Assembly: GCA_020631315.1 (NCBI GenBank)
Contig: JAHDHM010000255.1
Location: 1-5,513, forward strand
Source: Acidimicrobiales bacterium
Lineage (GTDB): Bacteria > Actinomycetota > Acidimicrobiia > Acidimicrobiales > Poriferisodaliceae
Direction: 5' to 3'
DNA length: 5,513 nucleotides
Below, piece after piece: positions 1 to 5,513 of the stretch; the first letter of the stretch is position 1; each line of letters starts with the position of its first letter. The notes beneath the pieces are model-generated. The model had not been told where the DNA came from, did not search any database, and saw nothing but the letters and a program-made list of their open reading frames with translations. Both the position numbers and the translations under genes were made by a program.

Positions 1-879
1 GTTGTCGGCGTAACGCAGGGCCCGATTCAGGTACTCGGACTGGATCTCGAACGCCGATGCCTCCCGTCCGTTGGCGAGGCGGACCTTGCGACGGCAGGTG
101 ATGTCGTGACTGATCTCGCGGATCGCCCGGATCGGGTTCTCGAGGGTCAGGTCACGCAACATCACGCTCGGATCCTCGAGCATGCGCAGCAGGATCGACG
201 TGGCGCCGACCTTCAGGAACGACGTGTACTCGCTCATGTTCGAGTCGCCCACGATGACGTGGAGGCGACGATGGCGTTCGGCGTCGGCGTGCGGTTCGTC
301 GCGGGTGTTGATGATCGGGCGGCTCCGGGTGGTGGCGCTCGAGACGCCCTCCCAGATGTGCTCGGCTCGCTGGGCGATCGAGTAGGTCGCTCCCCTGGCA
401 CCGACCATGACCTTGCCGGCGCCGGCGTAGATCTGGCGGCTGACGAAGAACGGGATGAGCACCTCGGCGTAGTGCGAGAAGTCGTCGGTGCGACTCGTCA
501 TGTAGTTCTCGTGGCAGCCGTAGCTGTTGCCCGCCGAGTCGGTGTTGTTCTTGAAGAGGTGGATCGTGCCCTTGATGCCCTCTTCGTTGAGGCGCTCCTC
601 GGCGTTGACGATCAGTTGCTCGAGGATGCGTTCACCGGCACGGTCGTGGGTGACGACGTCGAGGATCTTGTCGCACTCGGGCGTGGCGTACTCGGGGTGG
701 CTGCCGACGTCGAGGTAGAGACGTGCACCATTGGCCAGGAAGACGTTCGAGCTGCGTCCCCACGAGACGACCCGTCGGAACAGGTACCTGGCGACCTCGT
801 CCGGGCTGAGTCGACGCTGACCCTTCTGGGTGCAGGTGACGCCGTACTCGTTCTCGATCCCGTAGATGCGGCGCTCCAT
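1..879 (-). CDS. pafA: Pup--protein ligase PafA (N-terminal 293 residues; gene runs off the window start)
   Basis: PafA is a cytoplasmic ligase of the carboxylate-amine (glutamine synthetase-like) class. It uses ATP to join the C-terminal glutamate of Pup to substrate lysines, marking proteins for the mycobacterial-type proteasome. The translation starts [17 protein letters not shown] and carries long stretches that I recognise from mycobacterial Paf[21 protein letters not shown] (24-42), [16 protein letters not shown] (51-66), [19 protein letters not shown] (near 108-126), [18 protein letters not shown] and [11 protein letters not shown]. Glu9 and Asp57 fall at the positions of the metal/ATP-binding glutamate and catalytic aspartate described for PafA. 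ATG 879-877 is the only possible start: no other start codon lies in frame before an upstream in-frame TGA (924-922). The ribosome binding site is poor (GGG about 4 nt upstream), so coupling to upstream translation is plausible. The family is about 450-480 residues, so roughly the last third lies outside. No damage is visible. Identity is near certain. Confidence 0.98.
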   Translation of the reverse strand, partial: MERRIYGIENEYGVTCTQKGQRRLSPDEVARYLFRRVVSWGRSSNVFLANGARLYLDVGSHPEYATPECDKILDVVTHDRAGERILEQLIVNAEERLNEEGIKGTIHLFKNNTDSAGNSYGCHENYMTSRTDDFSHYAEVLIPFFVSRQIYAGAGKVMVGARGATYSIAQRAEHIWEGVSSATTRSRPIINTRDEPHADAERHRRLHVIVGDSNMSEYTSFLKVGATSILLRMLEDPSVMLRDLTLENPIRAIREISHDITCRRKVRLANGREASAFEIQSEYLNRALRYADN

Positions 880-948
880 CGGCCCAACGCTACCCGAGCA
901 ACTGTGAGGTGCCCTGCTCGGTCAGCACGGCCCCGAGCTTCTGGGTGC
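880..948 (-). other. Short intergenic gap between the beta-helix gene and pafA, with a small hairpin
   Basis: The 69 bp between the TGA of the beta-helix gene and the ATG of pafA contain an inverted repeat, GCTCGG (938-933) and CCGAGC (921-916), with an 11-nt loop. No U-tract follows, so I do not call it a terminator. A 20-codon frame overlaps the upstream stop as GTGA (GTG 952-950, TAG 892-890) and ends 10 nt before the pafA start. Nothing promoter-like is clear. The short distance suggests that pafA is transcribed together with the upstream gene, but this is inference. Confidence 0.5.
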
Positions 949-3900
949 TCACGACTCGGAGTCGCCGAACTCCACGCGGCCGACCTCGATGGCGACGATC
1001 TTCGTGCGGGTGCCACCGTCGAACGAGACGTCCAACACCCCGTCGGTGATCTCGACCCTGACGGTGTCGACACGGAACGGAACACCGTTCGAGGTGACGG
1101 CACGGTCGTGCACCGGCTCACCTTCGACCTGCACGGAGTGCACCTCGCCGTGATGCGACCTCGCGTCGCCGACGGTGACGGTGACGTCGTACGTGCCGTT
1201 CGGCAAGGCGGCCGACCACGTCGCCGGCGAGGCGAGGTGGCGCCACAGTCCGCCGATCAGTTCGTAGCGGGCGACCGCGTGGCAGAAGCCGTCGAGCACC
1301 GGATCGTCGTCGACGCGACGGACACCACACTGCCGCGACAGGCCGTCGCCCGGTGACCAGCCGAACTCACCGTCGAAGACGGTGCCGGCGTCGCGTGTCC
1401 AGCCGGGGACGACGTCGTAGCCGAACGACCACCTGGCGACGTCGACGACCTCGGGTGTCGATGGCTCGGTCGTCGTGGGCCCAGTGGTCGTGGTCGGCGG
1501 CTCGGTCGTGGTCGGCGGCTCGGTCGTGGTGGGCCCAGTGGTGGTCGTGGTCGGCGGCTCGGTCGTCGTCACCGCGGTCGATGTGGTGTCGTCGTCCTCG
1601 ACGAGGGTGGCGACGACCGACACGATCTTGGTCCGGGTCCCGCCCACGAACGTCACGTCGAGGAGGCCGTCGGTGATCTCGACCGTGACCGTCGTCGTCT
1701 CGAAGAGGTCGGCCGTCGTGGTGGCGACACGGTCGTGCACCAGCTCGCCTTCGACCTGCACGGAGTGGGCCTCGCCGTAGTGCGCCGTCGCGTCGCCCAC
1801 GGTCACGGTCACCTCGTAGGTCCCGTTCGGGAGCGCTGCGGACCACGACGCCGGGGAGGCGTAGGAGCGCCAGACGCCGCCGATGCGTTCGTACCGGGTG
1901 ACGGCGTGGCAGAAGCCGTCGAGGACGGGGTCGGCCGACGCACTGCGGACACCGCACTGGCGCCGCGAACCGTCGGCGACGGACCAACCGTGCTCGCCGT
2001 CGAACGCCTCACCTCGGTCGAGGATCCACCCGTCGACCTCGGCGAACCCGAAGGACCAGCGTCGAGTCGGATCAGCGACCGGAGGCTCCGGCTCGCTCGT
2101 GGGCGGTGTCGAGGTGGCCGGGGCCGTCGTCGGCGTGCTGGTGTCCGATGCTCGGGTCGTGGTGCTCGGCACTGCGGTGGTCGTGGTGCTCGGCACTGCG
2201 GTCGTCGTGGTCGACGGGCCCGACGTCCACGGGTGCAGCGAACTCTCGACCGCACCCGCGTCGCAGGGCGTCGGCCGGGGTGCGCCCGCCACGTCGGTGA
2301 GCGAGGTCGAGCACAGTGCCGCTGAGACGCTGCCGATCGCCTCGTCGACGAGCGGCAGCGGGGCGAGGTGATGGCCGACCTCGACCGGCGCAGCGACCAG
2401 GGGCGCGGCCGCCACCATGTCGGTCTCGGCCGCGAGCTGGCAGCTGTGGTCGTCGACGACGTTGTGGCCCGACGAGATCGGTGTCTCGGCGATCAGGCAG
2501 GTGGAGCCGCGAGGCACCGTCGCCCACGGGTCAGTCGGATCGATCTCGGCGCGTTCGGCGAGCCCGACGATCGACGCACCGACACGCAGCAGCGACCGAG
2601 CGTTCAGCTGGGCGCCTGCGGGGGCGTGATTGTCGGTCACGGTCGAGTGCCGCAGGACGAGGAACCCGCCCGGGCCTGCATCGCTGTCGACACCGCCGCC
2701 GCTGGCTGCTCGGTTCTCGGTGATGACCGAGTTCTCGATGACGACCTGCGCGGCTTCGTCGACGTGCACGCCGCCACCGCCGCCGCGATGACCGACGCTG
2801 TTGCCGTCGATCGTCGTGGACGAGATGTGAGCTCGGCCTCGGACGTGGATGCCGCCGCCATCAGCGTCGGCCGGCACGGAGGCGTTGCCCGAGACACGGC
2901 TGTCGCGAACCACGATCGGACCCGTCGACGACAGGAACATGCCACCGCCTCCGGAACCGCCGGAGGTGTTGCCGCGGATGTCGACACCGGTGACGGTGAT
3001 GGACTCCTGGTCGGAGCGACCACCGGTGAGATACAGCGCACCACCTGCGCCACCGCCGACGTTGAACGAGAACGTGCTGTCGGTGACGTCGGCGGTGCCC
3101 TTGTGATGGACGGCGCCTCCGGCCCCGGACTCGCCGGCGATGTTCGTCGCGAAGTCCGACCGGGTGATGGTGAGTTCGCCCTCGCTGTAGATCGCTGCAC
3201 CGCTGCCGCCGTTCCACAGGCCGGGTGCGATGTCGATGCTGCGCGATTCGTTGGCGGTGAAGGAGCTGTCGACGACGGTCAGTTCGCCGTCGACGAAGAC
3301 GGCGCCACCACCGGTGGAGGTCGCCAATGCCAGGTTCCCGTTGGCGTCGACGGAGGTCAGCTGCACCACGGCGTCGGAGCCGGCGAAGAGGGCGCCGCCG
3401 CGACCGAACCGTGACGAGTTGCCGTCGAACGTGCTCTGGTCGACCACGACTCGTCCGCCGCCGTCGACGGCGATGGCACCACCGGCGAAGGCCGCCTGAT
3501 TGTCGACGAGCGTCGAGCCTCGGACGACGACGTCGCCCAGTGCGTGGATGGCGCCACCTGAACCGCCGGGGTCCACGCCGTTCACGATCGCTTCGTTGCC
3601 CGACAACAGCGAGTCGATGATGGCGAGGTCGCCGCTCACGTGGGCGGCACCACCCCGGCCGCTGATCGCCGAGCTCGAGCGGATGGTGGCGTCGATCAGG
3701 CTGAGATGGTGCGCTCGGATCGCGCCGCCGTTGCCGACGCTCTGAGCCCCGTCGATGACGAGGTCGTGCAGCACGAGGGTCGATGCACCGTGCACGTCGA
3801 TGAGGCGCTCTGGCTGGCAGAGACCTCCCGCTGACGCCAGCGAGGCTCCGTTGCCGGCGATGACGATCGTGGAGCTGCCGGAGATGTCGAGGTCGCCGGC

Positions 3901-4200
3901 ACGGTTGTCGTCGTCGCCGGGTCCACAGTCGACCAGATACTCGCCTCCCGGTGCCAGGAGGATCGTCGTGTCACCTGACAGCGCCGAGGCCATGTTGATC
4001 GCTTCACGCAGTGAGGTTCGACCGTCCGCGGCGTCCACGAGATCGGCCGTGGTCGTGACGACGATCTCGAAGTCGGTCGCGGGCACTGAGGTCGGTGCGC
4101 CGTCGCTGTCGTCGGCCACCACCGTTGCCGCTGTGCCGACGCCGAGCGCGACGAGCAGGAGCAACGACGCGATGGTGCGGGCAGTGGTCGATGGTCGCAC
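949..4200 (-). CDS. Secreted right-handed parallel beta-helix protein with two C-terminal malectin-like domains
   Basis: This is a predicted exported or cell-surface protein of 1083 residues; its substrate is unknown. Residues 1-29 look like a signal peptide (Arg-containing n-region, LLLLVALGVGTAATVV core, likely cut after VVA29). Residues 45-75 match the start of CSLREA-type proteins (TTTADLVDAADG, then TSLREAIN at 62-69, with Thr for the usual Cys). About 13 beta-helix turns follow (roughly 137-545), each marked by GGA[IVL] or GGG[IVM], then a hydrophobic strand, then an STF..N-like turn. Residues 579-652 resemble a choice-of-anchor Q ending (GHNVVDDHSCQL, DVAGAPRP, CDAGAVE). A Thr/Pro linker (about 659-713) leads to a malectin-like domain (714-868), a second linker (869-922) and a second copy (923-1077). 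There is no LPXTG motif or C-terminal membrane helix. The start is GTG 4200, preceded by GAGGAG at 5 nt. Codon use resembles its neighbours. It could be an adhesin or a polysaccharide-binding or -degrading protein; I see no identifiable catalytic site. Confidence 0.93.
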   Translation of the reverse strand: MRPSTTARTIASLLLLVALGVGTAATVVADDSDGAPTSVPATDFEIVVTTTADLVDAADGRTSLREAINMASALSGDTTILLAPGGEYLVDCGPGDDDNRAGDLDISGSSTIVIAGNGASLASAGGLCQPERLIDVHGASTLVLHDLVIDGAQSVGNGGAIRAHHLSLIDATIRSSSAISGRGGAAHVSGDLAIIDSLLSGNEAIVNGVDPGGSGGAIHALGDVVVRGSTLVDNQAAFAGGAIAVDGGGRVVVDQSTFDGNSSRFGRGGALFAGSDAVVQLTSVDANGNLALATSTGGGAVFVDGELTVVDSSFTANESRSIDIAPGLWNGGSGAAIYSEGELTITRSDFATNIAGESGAGGAVHHKGTADVTDSTFSFNVGGGAGGALYLTGGRSDQESITVTGVDIRGNTSGGSGGGGMFLSSTGPIVVRDSRVSGNASVPADADGGGIHVRGRAHISSTTIDGNSVGHRGGGGGVHVDEAAQVVIENSVITENRAASGGGVDSDAGPGGFLVLRHSTVTDNHAPAGAQLNARSLLRVGASIVGLAERAEIDPTDPWATVPRGSTCLIAETPISSGHNVVDDHSCQLAAETDMVAAAPLVAAPVEVGHHLAPLPLVDEAIGSVSAALCSTSLTDVAGAPRPTPCDAGAVESSLHPWTSGPSTTTTAVPSTTTTAVPSTTTRASDTSTPTTAPATSTPPTSEPEPPVADPTRRWSFGFAEVDGWILDRGEAFDGEHGWSVADGSRRQCGVRSASADPVLDGFCHAVTRYERIGGVWRSYASPASWSAALPNGTYEVTVTVGDATAHYGEAHSVQVEGELVHDRVATTTADLFETTTVTVEITDGLLDVTFVGGTRTKIVSVVATLVEDDDTTSTAVTTTEPPTTTTTGPTTTEPPTTTEPPTTTTGPTTTEPSTPEVVDVARWSFGYDVVPGWTRDAGTVFDGEFGWSPGDGLSRQCGVRRVDDDPVLDGFCHAVARYELIGGLWRHLASPATWSAALPNGTYDVTVTVGDARSHHGEVHSVQVEGEPVHDRAVTSNGVPFRVDTVRVEITDGVLDVSFDGGTRTKIVAIEVGRVEFGDSES
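970..1434 (-). repeat. Second copy of a duplicated malectin-like domain (coding repeat)
   Basis: Residues 923-1077 of the beta-helix protein form the second copy of a 155-residue domain; the first copy is residues 714-868, offset by exactly 209 codons (627 nt). Shared landmarks in both are RWSFG, FDGE.GW, RQCGVR, DPVLDGFCHAV.RYE.IGG.WR, SAALPNGTY.VTVTVGD, H..HSVQVEGE and GGTRTKIV. A 20-nt block is identical at 1121-1140 and 1748-1767. Each copy has two cysteines (958 and 973 here), which could form a disulfide outside the cell. The LPNGTY...GD...H...VEG pattern is typical of malectin-like carbohydrate-binding folds; ligand binding is inferred. Confidence 0.88.
1462..1569 (-). repeat. Thr/Pro linker encoded by short tandem DNA repeats (between the two malectin-like domains)
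   Basis: Residues 878-913 are built from TTTEPP and TTTTGP blocks. On the plus strand the repeat reads as recurring ggctcggtcgtggtcggc-type units with interspersed gggccc blocks. Such linkers are common in secreted actinobacterial proteins and are often O-mannosylated. The near-identical units could change copy number by slippage, so the linker length may vary between strains (inference). Confidence 0.85.
1597..2061 (-). repeat. First copy of the duplicated malectin-like domain (coding repeat)
   Basis: Residues 714-868 are the first copy. It has the same length as the second copy and its cysteines (749 and 764) lie at equivalent positions. The two copies keep the same indel-free spacing from the opening Trp (715, 924) to the closing Glu (868, 1077), which points to an intragenic duplication that kept reading frame and fold. 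The divergence is scattered, so it does not look like a very recent event. Confidence 0.88.
2155..2217 (-). repeat. 24-nt tandem repeat encoding PSTTTTAV (linker after the beta-helix)
   Basis: Residues 662-682 are two full PSTTTTAV units followed by a partial PSTTT unit. On the plus strand the unit reads as gtggtgctcggcactgcggt-like blocks, nearly identical to each other. This starts the Thr/Ser/Pro-rich spacer (about 659-713) that separates the beta-helix cap from the first malectin-like domain. Confidence 0.88.
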
Positions 4201-4437
4201 ATGAACTCCTCGTTCTGCGCTTGTCTGTCGACCACATGACTGAACGAGTAATCAGTTCCAGACGTTCTGTCGCCTACCGGAACACCGTTCCGCTGTCGCT
4301 GTTCGACGTCGTCGGCGTGTCGCATGAACAGCGTTGAACGCGACCGACGAGAGCAAAGTCGGGGCGCGCGAGTACGCCGTGGCTCGGCGCGTTCGTTCAG
4401 CGGCTACCGAGCTCCGGAGGCCGGAGAGGACCCTGAC
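4201..4437. other. Intergenic region between prcA and the beta-helix gene (237 bp, no gene seen)
   Basis: No convincing coding frame is seen. Just after prcA is a perfect 6-bp stem with a 3-nt loop (CTCCGG/CCGGAG, 4412-4426), without a U-tract. Further on is a second one, CGGAAC-acc-GTTCCG (4278-4292). Close to the downstream gene, an AT-richer stretch holds a dyad ACTGA-N8-TCAGT (4239-4256), about 40 nt upstream of the GTG start, where an operator or promoter element could lie. I cannot assign clear -35/-10 boxes. The size of the gap suggests that the beta-helix gene has its own promoter here. Confidence 0.5.
4206..4211 (-). promoter_or_regulatory. Ribosome binding site fixing the GTG start of the beta-helix gene
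   Basis: GAGGAG lies 5 nt before GTG 4200-4198. An ATG at 4202-4200 overlaps this GTG but is in another frame and only 3 nt from the site, so GTG is the start that yields the signal peptide and the long protein. Confidence 0.8.
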
Positions 4438-5113
4438 TCAGCCGAGCAGGTCGGCGACCTCGTCATCGGCGACACGCCGGAACGAACGGCGATGCGTGCC
4501 CCGGTCGAGGGTGGCGACCTCGAGGTCCGGCGCCGCCAGGGTCCGGTCCGGCCCGGCGAGCGCGCTGGCAGCGAGCTTGACGGCATCGGCGAAACCGAGT
4601 TCGGCGCTGAAACCGGCCTGCAGCCGTTCGAGGATGGCCTCACTGTCGCCACCGACGGCGCAGATGTCGGTCTCGTCGATCACGGTGCCGTCGAACATGA
4701 TGTGGAACAGCTGGTCGTCGTCGGCATCGTCACCGATCTCGGCGACGAGGATCTCGACCTCGAGCGGCTTGGGCTCGTGGGTGAAGACCTGCCCCATGAT
4801 CTGGGCGTACTGGTTGGCCAGCGAACGGGCGTCGACGTCCTCACGGGAGTAGACGTACCCCTTCTGGTCGGCGTGACGGACACCGGCGATGCGCAGCTGG
4901 TCGAACTCGTTGTAGCGGCCCACGCCGCCGAAGGCGATGCGGTCGTAGATCTCGCTGACCTTGCGGAGCGTGGCGCTGGTGTTCTCGGCGACGAGCGCGA
5001 TGCCGTCGGCGTGGCGCAGGGCGACGAGCGCCCGACCACGGGCGATGCCCTTGCGGGCGAAGTCGGCCTTGTCCTGGACGAGCTGTTCGGGCGAGACGTA
5101 GAAACCGGCCCAT
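4438..5113 (-). CDS. prcA: Proteasome subunit alpha PrcA, with a 1-nt frame conflict just after the start codon
   Basis: PrcA forms the outer rings and gate of the 20S proteasome core, and its rings dock the Mpa/ARC ATPase. The body frame (5103-4438, 221 residues) reads FYVSPEQLVQDK, ARKGIARGRALVAL, LVAENTSATLRKVSEIYDRI, VGRYNEFDQLR and LANQYAQIMGQVFTHEPKPLEVEILVAEIG, and ends RRSFRRVADDEVADLLG; I recognise this throughout as PrcA. No ATG, GTG or TTG lies in this frame between the prcB stop and GTG 4923, which would remove the conserved first 60 residues. The well-placed start is ATG 5113-5111, 6 nt after AGGGGAG and 2 nt after the prcB TGA, but it reads ATG GGC CGG TTT CTA in the -1 register. 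Dropping one T (5104-5102) gives MGRFYVSPEQ and a 224-residue protein, close to the family (248 in M. tuberculosis). The cause could be a sequence error, a genuine mutation, or +1 slippage on UUU-C before a rare CUA codon. Gene identity is certain; its state is open. Confidence 0.94.
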
Positions 5114-5115
5114 GA

Positions 5116-5513
5116 TCAGCTCCCCTGGCCTGCTGCCGAACCCATGCGTCCGGCGAGTCCGTCGGTGAGGGACGTGACCCGTGTGGCGAGATCGGCTTCG
5201 TCGACGAGCTCGAAGCCGTCGGCGGTGATGGTGGCCACCACCGGGTAGATGCCTCGAATCGGGTCCGGTCCGCCGGTCGCGCTGTCCTCGTCGGCGGCGT
5301 GCCACAACGACGAGAGCGCGAGGTCGATCGCGGCGTCGGTGGTCATGTCGTCGGTGAAGCCGAGCTTCAGGACGGTGGCGGCGTGCAGGCTGCCCGAGCC
5401 GCTGGTGGCGTAGTCACGGTCTTCGTAGCGGCCGCCGGTCACGTCGAACTCGTAGAGCCGGCCGTGGCCGCGTCGGCGGTCGTACCCGGCGAAGATCGGC
5501 ACGACGGCGAGGC
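5116..5513 (-). CDS. prcB: Proteasome subunit beta PrcB (C-terminal 132 residues; start outside the window)
   Basis: PrcB is the proteolytic subunit of the 20S core, an N-terminal nucleophile (Thr1) hydrolase in the cytoplasm. The visible part reads LAVVPIFAGYDRRRGHGRLYEF, with GSGSLHA and ADEDSATGGPDPIRGIYPVV; these match the C-terminal half of actinobacterial PrcB. The DEDS stretch fits the conserved Asp166/Ser169 pair that supports the active site in 20S beta subunits (inferred from family knowledge). The catalytic threonine, propeptide and start are upstream of the window. A GTG at 5502 is internal (Val), because the frame continues unbroken to the window edge with family-like residues. 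It ends in TGA 5118-5116, 2 nt before the prcA ATG, and the prcA ribosome binding site lies inside its last codons, so the two are translationally linked. Confidence 0.97.
   Translation of the reverse strand, partial: LAVVPIFAGYDRRRGHGRLYEFDVTGGRYEDRDYATSGSGSLHAATVLKLGFTDDMTTDAAIDLALSSLWHAADEDSATGGPDPIRGIYPVVATITADGFELVDEADLATRVTSLTDGLAGRMGSAAGQGS
5120..5126 (-). promoter_or_regulatory. Strong ribosome binding site of prcA, inside the end of prcB
   Basis: AGGGGAG ends 6 nt before ATG 5113-5111. It is the best ribosome binding site in the window and marks this ATG as the initiation codon, even though the conserved PrcA body is one nucleotide out of register with it. Confidence 0.85.

Noticed and set aside
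106..1356. Long plus-strand open frame opposite pafA and the end of the beta-helix gene
   Set aside because: It spans two real minus-strand genes and their gap, has an Asp/Arg/Val-rich composition typical of antisense frames in GC-rich DNA, and matches nothing I recognise.
2368..3414. 348-residue plus-strand open frame inside the beta-helix gene
   Set aside because: Antisense shadow of the Gly-rich beta-helix turns; no recognisable domain or ribosome binding site.
889..4412. Similar GCTCGG(G)TAGC sequences after prcA (4412-4403) and before pafA (899-889), as direct repeats flanking an insertion
   Set aside because: Ten to eleven bases with an indel, in GC-rich sequence where GCTCGG recurs nearby (for example 938-933 on the minus strand); too weak to claim a target-site duplication, and no transposase is present.
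4412..4426. Hairpin CTCCGG-loop-CCGGAG after prcA as a terminator
   Set aside because: The stem is only 6 bp and no U-tract follows on the minus strand; such short palindromes are common in DNA of this composition.
4438..4923. GTG 4923 as the start of prcA
   Set aside because: This start would remove the conserved N-terminal 60 residues (gate helix and first strands) that are clearly encoded upstream in the same frame, and no ribosome binding site precedes it.
4324..5115. 263-residue plus-strand open frame opposite prcA
   Set aside because: It mirrors the PrcA codons on the other strand; its Asp/Leu/Val-rich sequence is the expected antisense shadow, and PrcA is unmistakable on the minus strand.

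Overview
The window is part of a Pup-proteasome locus of a GC-rich actinobacterium. All supported genes are on the minus strand, so transcription runs from high to low coordinates: prcB (C-terminal part only, cut at 5513), prcA, a large gene for a secreted right-handed beta-helix protein, and pafA (N-terminal 293 codons, cut at position 1). The Pup system, very high GC, C-ending codons and Thr/Pro-rich linkers in a secreted protein fit Actinomycetota. The PrcA sequence style and the secreted-protein architecture suggest Acidimicrobiia (Ilumatobacter-like), but that finer placement is impression rather than proof.

Region by region. 5116-5513: C-terminal 132 residues of the proteasome beta subunit. 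4438-5113: the alpha subunit, which follows prcB after 2 nt. Its body is intact, but the only well-placed start codon (ATG 5113-5111, with a strong ribosome binding site) is one nucleotide out of frame with it. The junction reads CGG TTT CTA, where one surplus T separates an ATG-GGC-CGG start from a conserved FYVSPEQ N-terminus. 4201-4437: a gene-free stretch with small dyads. 949-4200: a 1083-residue exported protein with a signal peptide, a CSLREA-like N-terminus, a beta-helix of about 13 GGA-type turns, a choice-of-anchor-Q-like cap, and two tandem malectin-like domains joined by Thr/Pro linkers. 880-948: a short gap with a hairpin and a 20-codon overlapping frame. 1-879: the Pup ligase.

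Functionally, PrcA and PrcB form the 20S core that degrades pupylated proteins, and PafA attaches Pup to target lysines; all act in the cytoplasm. The beta-helix protein is predicted to be exported and has no evident role in that pathway. It sits between prcA and pafA, close enough to pafA (69 bp) to share a transcript with it. The two points most worth checking are the frame conflict at the start of prcA and the presence of this secreted protein inside a proteasome locus. No coding evidence was seen on the plus strand; its long open frames are GC-driven shadows of the minus-strand genes.
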